Assembly (NCBI GenBank): GCA_004296785.1
Contig: SCVU01000379.1
Coordinates: 1 to 5,254 of the forward strand
DNA length: 5,254 nucleotides
Direction of reading: 5' to 3'
Source of the DNA: Planctomycetota bacterium
Lineage (GTDB): Bacteria > Planctomycetota > UBA1135 > GCA-002686595
Below, one piece after another: positions 1-5,254 of this stretch (within the stretch, counting starts at the first letter, position 1; each line of letters starts with the position of its first letter). The position numbers and the translations under genes were made by a program. The notes under the pieces are model-generated. The model had not been told where the DNA came from. It did no database searches and saw nothing but the letters and a program-made list of their open reading frames with translations.

Positions 1-144
1 CTGCGACTCAAGGTGCACGGCGCGCGCGGATCGAGTCCCTCACGACCAGCGCCGGTCACGACCGGCAACAATCCGGACACGCCTCTTGACGCGACTGGGC
101 CTTCTCATGGAAGGCACCGTACGCGCGCGCCGACTCTTCGCCGA
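1..144. other. Left-edge intergenic DNA, no gene recognised
   Basis: No reading frame here has the look of a real protein on either strand. The open frames crossing it are arginine-rich and antisense to the hydrolase gene whose stop lies at 145-147. On the minus strand the longest ATG-started stretch before a stop is under 20 codons. The region is the 3' flank of the leftward gene pair, and its only visible structure is a short inverted repeat at 51-66. A gene beginning just outside the left edge cannot be excluded. Confidence 0.55.
51..66. terminator. Short inverted repeat, possible weak terminator
   Basis: GCCGGT at 51-56 and ACCGGC at 61-66 are exact reverse complements around the loop CACG, giving a 6-bp GC-rich stem. 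It lies about 80 bp beyond the stop of the leftward hydrolase gene, where a transcription end would be expected. No run of T follows it on either strand, and stems this short arise easily by chance in GC-rich DNA. The terminator reading is therefore tentative. Confidence 0.25.
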
Positions 145-1419
145 CTACAGCGGGAACACGATGAAGTCCGCGTGCACGTCCTTGAACGGCGCGCCGACCA
201 TGTCGTCGAGCGCGTGCACGAGCTCGAGCAGGTGCCAGCGCCGCAGTTGCAGCCGGTGCTCGTTCGGGTGCACGAGCGAACCGAGCGGGAAGTCGACGCC
301 CGGCACGCTGCTCATCTCGATGTGCGTGCCGAGCACGTGCGCGATCGGCTTGTCGGCGAGGAAGTCGGCGAGGCGCTGCATGCTCGCGCGGTAGACCGGG
401 AAGTCGGAGATGTACAGGCGCCCCGGGTAGAGCGAGTCGCCGGTGAAGACGAGGCTCGTGCGCCGGTCGTAGAGCGCGATGTGCGCCGCCTGGTGGCCGG
501 GCAGCGGCAGTACGTCGACGATGCGACCGCCGCCGAGGTCGTACGCGGTGCTGCCGAGCGGCCAGCTCGTGAGCGAGAAGAACGCGGCGACCGCGCTCTG
601 GCTCGTGCCGACGACCGTCGTGTTCGGCTTGCCCACGAACTGCGGGTCGCCCTTCGTGTGGTCGCCGTGGCCGTGCGAGTGGCTGACGATCAGCTGGATC
701 GACGCCTGCCCGTGCGCGAGGAGCCACTGGTCGATGATCGACTGCACCGTCGCCTGGATCGGGATGCCGCCGTTGCCCGTGTCCTGCAGCAGCACCTTGT
801 CCGTGCCGAACAGCAGGTACATGAACGGCGCTTCGAAGTTCGTGCACAGCGACTGGCGCAGCACGAACGTGTCGGCGTCGTACTGCTGCACCTGGATCAG
901 CGGGTCGGTCGCGCACTGCGTGCCGTTGATCCACGGCGCGGCGAACGGCTGCGGTGCGATCGCGGGCTGGCTCATCGTCGTCAGCGCGTTGCTCGCGGCG
1001 AGGCCCTGACCCGCCGCCGGATCGATCAGCCACCACTGGAACCACGCGGGCACGCCGGGGCCGAGCACGGCCGGCCACGCGAACTCGAGGTGCGCGTCGC
1101 CCTGCGCGTCGGTGAGCTGCGCGGGCGAGATCGAGTCGGGCGCGGGCACGAGCACGCCGCCGGCGAGCGGCAGCGCGAGGTTCGACAGCCCGCCGACGAG
1201 GAACGCGGCCGCGCCGGGTTTCGCGTTGCGCAGCTCGAGCACTGCGGGCGAGCCCGCGGCGAGCGGACCGTGCGCGGTGAGAATCGGCGCGCCGCTCGCG
1301 CCCGGCAGCGACTGGCCGAGGTTCGTCCACGGCGCCTGCGCGCGCGCGTCGGGCGCGGCGCACGCGCTCGCGATCAAGAGGAAGCCGAGCGGTGATCCGA
1401 CGCGGGCGAGGTTGCGCAT
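145..1419 (-). CDS. Exported metallo-beta-lactamase-fold hydrolase with an N-terminal beta-sandwich domain
   Basis: The product has 424 residues. Residues 1-27 form a Sec signal peptide: an Arg-containing n-region, a hydrophobic stretch GFLLIASA, and a type I cleavage site after ARA (residue 27). C20 could alternatively be lipidated, but the sequence before it is a weak lipobox. Residues about 42-148 form a separate beta-rich domain ending in the aromatic strand WFQWW (126-130) and DPAAGQG. The MBL domain spans about 175-370 with a complete dinuclear metal set: H249, H251, D253 and H254 (HxHxDH), H309 (PLPGH), D328 (FTGDSLY) and H366 (GTH). Asp at 328 fits the glyoxalase II/lactonase-type branch rather than class B1 beta-lactamases, which carry Cys there. 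The substrate cannot be told; a hydrolytic, periplasmic or cell-surface role is inferred. ATG 1419 is the only usable start, because an in-frame TAG lies at 1431-1429. No clear Shine-Dalgarno is seen. The gene starts 26 bp after the upstream PLP enzyme and is probably co-transcribed with it. Confidence 0.9.
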   Translation of the reverse strand: MRNLARVGSPLGFLLIASACAAPDARAQAPWTNLGQSLPGASGAPILTAHGPLAAGSPAVLELRNAKPGAAAFLVGGLSNLALPLAGGVLVPAPDSISPAQLTDAQGDAHLEFAWPAVLGPGVPAWFQWWLIDPAAGQGLAASNALTTMSQPAIAPQPFAAPWINGTQCATDPLIQVQQYDADTFVLRQSLCTNFEAPFMYLLFGTDKVLLQDTGNGGIPIQATVQSIIDQWLLAHGQASIQLIVSHSHGHGDHTKGDPQFVGKPNTTVVGTSQSAVAAFFSLTSWPLGSTAYDLGGGRIVDVLPLPGHQAAHIALYDRRTSLVFTGDSLYPGRLYISDFPVYRASMQRLADFLADKPIAHVLGTHIEMSSVPGVDFPLGSLVHPNEHRLQLRRWHLLELVHALDDMVGAPFKDVHADFIVFPL

Positions 1420-1445
1420 CGGCGCATGCTACCCGCGCGCGAGGC

Positions 1446-2618
1446 TCACGCCTTCTTCAACGCCTGTTCGAGATCCAGAACGAGATCGTCGACGTGCTCG
1501 ATGCCGACGCTGAGGCGGATCAGGCCGTCCGCGAGCCCGGCCTTGCGCCGTTCCTCGGCCGGGATGCTCGCGTGCGTCATCACCGTCGGCACTTCGATCA
1601 GCGACTCGACGCCGCCGAGCGACTCGGCCAGCGTGAAGACCTGCGTCGCGCTCGCGACGCGCGTCGCGGCGGCGACGTCGCCCTTCAGCTCGAACGAAAC
1701 CATGCCGCCGAAGTCCTTCATCTGCTGCTTCGCGAGCCGGTGCTGCGGGTGGTCCTTCAGACCGGGGTACATCACGCGCGCGACCTTCTTGTGCGCCGCG
1801 AGGTGCGCTGCGATCGCGCGCGCGTTCTCGCAGTGGCGCTCCATCCTGAGCGCGAGCGTCTTCGTGCCGCGCAGCACGAGGAACGAGTCCATCGGGCCGA
1901 GCTGACCGCCGACCGCGTTCTGGTGGAACGCGAGCTCGGCGCGCAGCTTGTCGTCGTTGCCCAGGAGCGCGCCCGCGACGACGTCGGAGTGACCGCCGAG
2001 GTACTTCGTCAGCGAGTGCAGCACGAGGTCGGCGCCGAGTGCGAGCGGCTGCTGCAGGAACGGCGTCGCGAACGTGTTGTCGACGACCGAGAGCACGCCG
2101 CGCTTCTTCGCGAGCGCGCACAGCTTCGCGACGTCGCACAAGCGCAGCAGCGGATTGGTCGGCGTCTCGAGGTACAGGTACTTCGTGTTCGGCCGCAGCG
2201 CGCGCTCGACCGCCTTCACGTCGGTCGTGTCGACGAACGTGAACTCGAGGCCGTACTGCGCGAAGCAGCGGACGAAGAGGCGATAGGTGCCGCCGTACAG
2301 ATCGTTGCCCGCGACGACGTGGTCGCCGGGCTTCAGGCGGTGCACGAGTCCCGCCAGCGCCGCGAGTCCGGACGAGAAGCACAGCCCCCAATGCGCGCCT
2401 TCGAGCGCCGCGAGGTTCTGCTCGAGCGCGGTGCGCGTCGGATTCGTCGTGCGCGAGTACTCGTAGCCCTGGCGCGGCTGCGCGGGCGCGTCCTGCTTGT
2501 ACGTCGACGTGAAGTACACCGGCGTCATCACCGCGCCGTTCTGCGGGTCGGGCGTCTGGCCGGCGTGGATCGCGAGGGTCTCGAAGCGGTGCGTGGAACC
2601 GTGCTTGGCGGAGCTCAT
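1446..2618 (-). CDS. Cystathionine gamma-synthase / gamma-lyase family PLP enzyme
   Basis: The product has 390 residues, full length for the Cys/Met-metabolism PLP family (fold type I, normally tetrameric, cytoplasmic). The family interconverts cystathionine, homocysteine and cysteine. Gamma-synthases make cystathionine from an activated homoserine and cysteine; gamma-lyases split it to cysteine, 2-oxobutyrate and ammonia. Visible landmarks are the N-terminal FETLAIHAGQ (12-21); YSRTTNPTR (54-62), whose Tyr and Arg reach the PLP phosphate of the neighbouring subunit; SSG (82-84); YGGTYR (108-113), with the Tyr that stacks on PLP; D180 in VVDNTFATP, which pairs with the pyridine nitrogen; the Schiff-base Lys K205 in HSLTKYLGGHSD; SLGGVESL (333-340); MTHASIP (347-353); and R368 in IRLSVGIEH, which binds the substrate carboxylate. 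All key residues are intact. Synthase and lyase cannot be separated by eye, so no gene symbol is given. ATG 2618 is the only start available: an in-frame TAA lies upstream, with no ATG, GTG or TTG between. There is no Shine-Dalgarno. It is the first gene of the leftward pair. Confidence 0.95.
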   Translation of the reverse strand: MSSAKHGSTHRFETLAIHAGQTPDPQNGAVMTPVYFTSTYKQDAPAQPRQGYEYSRTTNPTRTALEQNLAALEGAHWGLCFSSGLAALAGLVHRLKPGDHVVAGNDLYGGTYRLFVRCFAQYGLEFTFVDTTDVKAVERALRPNTKYLYLETPTNPLLRLCDVAKLCALAKKRGVLSVVDNTFATPFLQQPLALGADLVLHSLTKYLGGHSDVVAGALLGNDDKLRAELAFHQNAVGGQLGPMDSFLVLRGTKTLALRMERHCENARAIAAHLAAHKKVARVMYPGLKDHPQHRLAKQQMKDFGGMVSFELKGDVAAATRVASATQVFTLAESLGGVESLIEVPTVMTHASIPAEERRKAGLADGLIRLSVGIEHVDDLVLDLEQALKKA

Positions 2619-2628
2619 GGGGGCGGCG

Positions 2629-2634
2629 ATTCTA
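2629..2634 (-). promoter_or_regulatory. Candidate -10 element for the leftward gene pair
   Basis: Read on the minus strand, this hexamer is TAGAAT, five of six matches to the sigma-70 consensus TATAAT, in an otherwise very GC-rich gap. Its 3' end is 10 bp before the ATG at 2618, so transcription would begin within a few bases of the start codon. I see no convincing -35 hexamer at 16-18 bp spacing. Support is the sequence match and position only. Confidence 0.35.
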
Positions 2635-2655
2635 GTCGGGCGCGGGCCGTCGCCT

Positions 2656-2661
2656 TATCTT
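2656..2661 (+). promoter_or_regulatory. Candidate -10 element for the rightward gene pair
   Basis: TATCTT matches TATAAT at four positions, including the important first two and the last. It ends 9 bp before the ATG at 2671, again leaving almost no 5' leader. TAGTCG at 2633-2638 is a poor -35 at 17-bp spacing (three matches). The palindrome CTTCGAAG (2659-2666) overlaps it and could be an operator, but 8 bp alone proves little. Confidence 0.25.
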
Positions 2662-2670
2662 CGAAGCGCA

Positions 2671-3576
2671 ATGCCGTCCGCTCGCGAGCCGGAACCCTGG
2701 AAAGACGCGGTGCAGATCGAGCATCTGCCCGGCGGGCGTTGGCGGCTCGTCGTCGACCGCGAGAAGATGCGCCTGCTCGACGAGCACCTGCTCGCGCCGC
2801 CGTCGCCCGCGCGCCTCCGCGCGATCGAGCGCGTCGAGAATCTCCCGCGCAATGCGCCGGGGACCGCGCACGACCACGTCTACATGCACTACGCGGCCGC
2901 GCTGCAGATGCTCGCGATGAAGCGCGCCGGGCGAATCGTGCTTCCAGGTGCAACCGATCCGGGTCCCGTGCATCCAGCGAAGGTGATGGAGCCGCGCGAA
3001 CCGCACCCGGAGATTCCGCAGGATCCGCCGATCCTGCGCGACCCGCTGCCGCTGCTCGCGCCGCGCTGGTTGGCGGAAGGCGCGCGCTTCGTCGTGATGG
3101 GCGTGTGGGGCGCGAATCTCTACGCGCGCTACGGCGGCGAGGAGCTGCACACGCAGGATCAGGATCTGTTCCTTCCGCCCGAGCCCGAGAATCTCCTGAC
3201 TCTGTGGCGCGTGGCCGAGGATCTCGGGTTCGAGCTCTGGTGCGGCGGCGAGCCGCTCGATCGACCGCGCGATCCGTGGCTGGCGCGCAAGGTGGTTCAG
3301 CGCCGCGCGCTGACGCGCGTGCTGCGCGACGGCCACTTGCCGGTGGACCTGAACCTCGTGATGGGGGACGCGGAGTTCGAGGCGGTCGACGCGCAGAAGC
3401 GGATGCTGAAGGTCTCGGGGCAGGACATTCCGGTCGCGCGGCTGATGCACATCGTCGAGGCCAAGCGCAAGGCGGGCCGTGAGAAGGACACGAAGTTCCT
3501 CGCGATGCACTTCGACGCGCTGCGCGATCTCGAGGACGAGGTGCAGCGCCGCTGGGACGAGGAGCCGGATCGATGA
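2671..3576 (+). CDS. Nucleotidyltransferase-like protein
   Basis: The product has 301 residues. The C-terminal part (about 138-285) resembles the minimal nucleotidyltransferase superfamily. It has a hydrophobic strand and Gly-rich turn, VVMGVWGANLY (141-151). Next comes TQDQDLFL (161-168), whose D163-x-D165 fits the metal-binding DxD, and VDLNLV (225-230), where D226 could be the third carboxylate. The closing segment IVEAKRKAGREKD (261-273) resembles the Lys/Arg-rich end of AbiEii-like and DUF6036-type proteins. The usual GG of the first motif is GVWG here. Residues 1-100 are of unknown fold, and 95-132 is a Pro-rich linker. No signal peptide or membrane segment is seen, so it is probably cytoplasmic. 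Substrate and activity are unknown. ATG 2671 is preferred because coding character begins there. The frame stays open upstream to ATG 2617, which would overlap the start of the opposite gene. There is no Shine-Dalgarno. The stop overlaps the next start (ATGA). Confidence 0.7.
   Translation: MPSAREPEPWKDAVQIEHLPGGRWRLVVDREKMRLLDEHLLAPPSPARLRAIERVENLPRNAPGTAHDHVYMHYAAALQMLAMKRAGRIVLPGATDPGPVHPAKVMEPREPHPEIPQDPPILRDPLPLLAPRWLAEGARFVVMGVWGANLYARYGGEELHTQDQDLFLPPEPENLLTLWRVAEDLGFELWCGGEPLDRPRDPWLARKVVQRRALTRVLRDGHLPVDLNLVMGDAEFEAVDAQKRMLKVSGQDIPVARLMHIVEAKRKAGREKDTKFLAMHFDALRDLEDEVQRRWDEEPDR
3559..3564 (+). promoter_or_regulatory. Strong Shine-Dalgarno for the FG-GAP gene
   Basis: GAGGAG lies 8 bases before the ATG at 3573, inside the last codons of the preceding gene. 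It is the only good anti-16S match in front of any gene in this window. It fixes the start of the downstream gene and supports translational coupling across the ATGA overlap. Confidence 0.7.
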
Positions 3577-4820
3577 GCGAGCGCGCGACGGCGCCGTACA
3601 CGCTGCTCGCGGCCGGCGTCACCGCGCTCGTCGCGACAGCCTGCTCGCACAAGCTGCCGCGTTCCGTACTGCTCGCGGAGTTCCCGTCGGAGAAAGGCCA
3701 CGCTCACGCCGAGTCGTTTGTCGTCGGTGACATCGATCGCGACGGTCGCGCGGACGTCGCGCTGATCTGCGAGACCGAGCCCGGACTGCCGTCGGAGGCG
3801 GCCGCCGAAGTCTTCAGCCCACAGCGACAAGCGTCGATCCTCACGCTGCGCACGGGAGTCGCCGCGGCGTGGCGCACGACGCGCGCGGCCGCGGCGGGTG
3901 ACACGAATGCCGACGGCTGGCCCGACGTGCTGCTCGCGGTCGGCGGCGCGTCTGACCACGCGGAACCCGGCCGCGTCTGGCTCTTCTCGGGGCGCGACGC
4001 GAGCGTGCTGCATCGGTGGACCGGCACGGATCCGGCCGCTGCGTTCGGCACAGGCGCGGGAACGGTCGGTGACCTCGACGGGGATCGCGCCGACGACATC
4101 TGGATCAGCGCGCCGCAGACTCAGCACACGCGTTTCGCGTCATCGACGGACACGTGTGGCGGCGGCTTCTTGAACCTCTACTCCGGTCGCACGGGAGCTG
4201 AGTTGTTCACTGTGCGGGGCGAATCGACCGGCGACGCGATCGGCGAGAGCGTTCTTCCGATCGACGATCTCGACGGAGATGGAGTGCCGGAGCTCGCGGT
4301 CGGATCGACTTCGCTTGCACGCGCGCCAGCGGCGCGGATCTTCTCGGGCCGCAATGGCTCGTTGGTGCGTCGACTCACGCCGCCGGCGCCGGATCCCGCG
4401 TACTACCTGCAGCTCGCGGGTTACTACGACGCGGACGGCGACGGCTCGAACGAGTGCCTGCTCTCGCAGCGCGGTGAGTCGTGGCTGGTTTCGCCTGGCG
4501 ACGGGCGCGTGCTCGCGACGTTCGCGCACGAGCGAGCGAAGCCAGAACTCGTCGGCGACTTCGATCGCGACGGGACGTGCGACTTCGTCGTCTGCGATCT
4601 CGATTTTCCGGGCGAGGGGATCTTCGAGACGAGCGGGCTGCTCGCGCGCTTGCACTCGGGGCGCGACGGTCGCGCGCTCGGCGAGCGGTTCTTCGGCGAG
4701 CCAGGCCTGCCTCCGATCGTCTCGCCGCTCGGTGACATCGACGTCGACGGTGTCACCGATCTGCTGATTCCTCGGTACGGCGTCGTCTCCGGCGCCCGAA
4801 TGTTCGCCCTGCGCCCCTGA
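3573..4820 (+). CDS. FG-GAP repeat beta-propeller, probable lipoprotein
   Basis: The product has 415 residues. Residues 1-23 look like a signal peptide (TLLAAGVTALVATA) and C24 follows as a possible lipidation site; VATAC is a loose lipobox, so soluble secretion is also possible. The mature part carries seven Ca-binding-type loops of the FG-GAP/VCBS kind, D-x-D/N-x-D-G-xx-D/E, starting at D53, D110, D167, D232, D286, D329 and D388. Five SGRDG-like turns lie between them (S139, S204, S258, S307 as SPGDG, S362). Seven loops fit an integrin-alpha-like seven-bladed propeller. Repeat 3 is degenerate: its loop Gly is Arg (R172). The motif suggests a Ca-stabilised extracellular or envelope protein for binding or adhesion; no catalytic residues are evident and the ligand is unknown. 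Four further cysteines (C195, C295, C336, C341) could form disulfides if exported. ATG 3573 overlaps the upstream stop and has a strong ribosome site. A terminator hairpin follows within 15 bp. Confidence 0.9.
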   Translation: MSERATAPYTLLAAGVTALVATACSHKLPRSVLLAEFPSEKGHAHAESFVVGDIDRDGRADVALICETEPGLPSEAAAEVFSPQRQASILTLRTGVAAAWRTTRAAAAGDTNADGWPDVLLAVGGASDHAEPGRVWLFSGRDASVLHRWTGTDPAAAFGTGAGTVGDLDGDRADDIWISAPQTQHTRFASSTDTCGGGFLNLYSGRTGAELFTVRGESTGDAIGESVLPIDDLDGDGVPELAVGSTSLARAPAARIFSGRNGSLVRRLTPPAPDPAYYLQLAGYYDADGDGSNECLLSQRGESWLVSPGDGRVLATFAHERAKPELVGDFDRDGTCDFVVCDLDFPGEGIFETSGLLARLHSGRDGRALGERFFGEPGLPPIVSPLGDIDVDGVTDLLIPRYGVVSGARMFALRP

Positions 4821-4832
4821 CGTGCGAACGAG

Positions 4833-4869
4833 CGCGGGGCGGGACCCTCGGAGAGGATCCCGCCCCGCG
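4833..4869. terminator. GC-rich bidirectional terminator hairpin between convergent genes
   Basis: Twelve bases at 4833-4844 (CGCGGGGCGGGA) are the exact reverse complement of 4858-4869. Inside them, after one C/A mismatch, CCTC (4846-4849) pairs with GAGG (4853-4856) around a GGA loop. The hairpin is thus about 16 bp with a tiny loop, centred in the 77-bp gap between the plus-strand FG-GAP gene and the minus-strand right-edge gene. No T-tract follows on either strand, so it is either a U-less intrinsic terminator, common in GC-rich genomes, or a 3'-end stabiliser for both transcripts. Confidence 0.75.
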
Positions 4870-4897
4870 ACGACTGCGATCGAGTCGCTCGCTCGCC

Positions 4898-5254
4898 CTA
4901 CGGCAGGTCGAGCTCGATCTTCGGCCGGTTCGACAGCGCGCCGCGCCCGGCGGCGTCGAACGCCAGCATCTGGAAGTACCACTCCGACTCCGCGAGCGTG
5001 GCCGCTCCGGTCGCGAGCGGAACGCCCGTGATCGTCGCCGTTCCCGCGGCGTTGAACACGCCGGAGAACGCGGTCGCCGAGCGCGCCGGGTTGAGGTCGA
5101 CCAGGATGTTGCCGAGCGACAATCCGCTCGCGAACAGGTTCTGGTAGACCGGGCCGTTCTCGGTCGGCACGAGCAGCACCGGATCGACGACCGTGTTCAG
5201 GAAGTCGAAGCCGATCACCATCGCGAAGATGCCGCTCGGCGGCCCGGTGAGGTT
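4898..5254 (-). CDS. C-terminal part of a probably secreted beta-sandwich protein (partial, cut by right edge)
   Basis: The frame is open to the window edge, so only the last 118 residues are seen. The ATG at 5221 is internal: coding character continues upstream of it (NLTGPPSGIF). The visible part is rich in small residues, Thr, Val and Asn, and low in Lys and Cys, like extracellular beta proteins. Residues about 44-118 match the extra domain of the MBL hydrolase at 145-1419 in order: GLSLGNILVDLNP, then FNAAGTATITGVPL, then EWYFQMLAFDAAGRGALSN. This domain type commonly ends secreted planctomycete proteins, in my recollection. No catalytic motif, anchor or sorting signal is visible, and the main function lies outside the window. 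The gene ends at a TAG (4900-4898) and converges on the FG-GAP gene, sharing the hairpin in between. Confidence 0.8.
   Translation of the reverse strand, partial: NLTGPPSGIFAMVIGFDFLNTVVDPVLLVPTENGPVYQNLFASGLSLGNILVDLNPARSATAFSGVFNAAGTATITGVPLATGAATLAESEWYFQMLAFDAAGRGALSNRPKIELDLP

Noticed and set aside
13..1395. Plus-strand open frame of 460 codons across the hydrolase gene
   Set aside because: It is antisense to a gene with a complete MBL motif set. Its product is mostly Arg, Val, Glu and Ala with no domain, as expected when the complement of a high-GC gene is read.
145..1419. Antibiotic-resistance beta-lactamase
   Set aside because: Asp at 328 with His at 366 fits the glyoxalase/lactonase-type MBL branch, and the extra N-terminal domain is not a feature of beta-lactamases. 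No resistance context is present.
145..2618. ETHE1-type persulfide dioxygenase partnered with the cystathionine enzyme
   Set aside because: The MBL protein carries a signal peptide and an extra domain and has the conserved Asp and second-site His of dinuclear hydrolases. Persulfide dioxygenases use a single iron and act with cytosolic or mitochondrial thiols. Adjacency alone is not enough.
1392..3482. Plus-strand open frame of 696 codons
   Set aside because: It runs antisense through the PLP enzyme and then out of frame through the nucleotidyltransferase-like gene. Its Arg/Ala-rich composition changes with the gene beneath it, so it is a GC-driven shadow.
2671..3576. AbiEii-type toxin of a toxin-antitoxin or phage-defence pair
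   Set aside because: No AbiEi-like or other small antitoxin gene adjoins it. The coupled partner is an exported FG-GAP protein, and no mobile-element signs are seen.
2615..3652. Minus-strand open frames opposite the nucleotidyltransferase-like gene
   Set aside because: They are Arg/Pro/Ala/Ser-rich with no motif, whereas the plus strand shows GC-rich third positions, the DxD motif and a coupled downstream gene.
4822..5031. Small plus-strand open frame after the FG-GAP gene
   Set aside because: It begins just before the hairpin and runs antisense into the right-edge gene. It is Arg-rich and has no ribosome site.
1..5254. CRISPR array, IS element, tRNA, att site or other mobile signature
   Set aside because: I saw no spaced direct repeats, transposase motifs, terminal inverted repeats or tRNA-like cloverleaf. 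Composition looks uniform throughout.

Overview
The window is about 70% GC by eye, with G/C-dominated third codon positions. It looks like a chromosomal stretch from a high-GC Planctomycetota-type bacterium. The reasons are a secreted protein built from FG-GAP (VCBS-like) repeats separated by 'SGRxG' strands, and a beta-sandwich domain ending in 'WFQWWLIDPAAGQG..ASN', which I associate with secreted planctomycete proteins. No 16S, tRNA or other taxonomic marker is present. The assignment is therefore an inference, and another high-GC lineage such as Myxococcota is possible.

Layout. Positions 1-144 hold no convincing gene, only a short inverted repeat. Two genes on the minus strand follow, apparently one transcription unit read from right to left. 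The first is a cystathionine gamma-synthase/gamma-lyase family PLP enzyme (1446-2618). Only 26 bp after it comes an exported metallo-beta-lactamase-fold hydrolase with an extra N-terminal beta-sandwich domain (145-1419). A 52-bp divergent intergenic region (2619-2670) separates this unit from two plus-strand genes. These are a nucleotidyltransferase-like protein (2671-3576) and a seven-repeat FG-GAP beta-propeller with a probable lipoprotein signal (3573-4820). They overlap at ATGA, and a good Shine-Dalgarno sits ahead of the second. A strong GC-rich hairpin (4833-4869) fills the convergent gap. A minus-strand gene (4898 to the right edge) then enters the window, with only its 3' end visible.

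How the parts relate. The PLP enzyme belongs to cytoplasmic sulfur amino-acid metabolism. The hydrolase, the FG-GAP protein and the right-edge protein look exported. I see no single pathway joining all five genes. The most informative points are: (i) the extra domain on the hydrolase resembles the C-terminus of the unrelated right-edge protein; (ii) a probably cytoplasmic nucleotidyltransferase-like protein is translationally coupled to an exported propeller; (iii) both divergent first genes lack a Shine-Dalgarno and have -10-like hexamers 9-10 bp before their ATGs, which suggests leaderless messages. I did not find a clear new defence or mobile system here.
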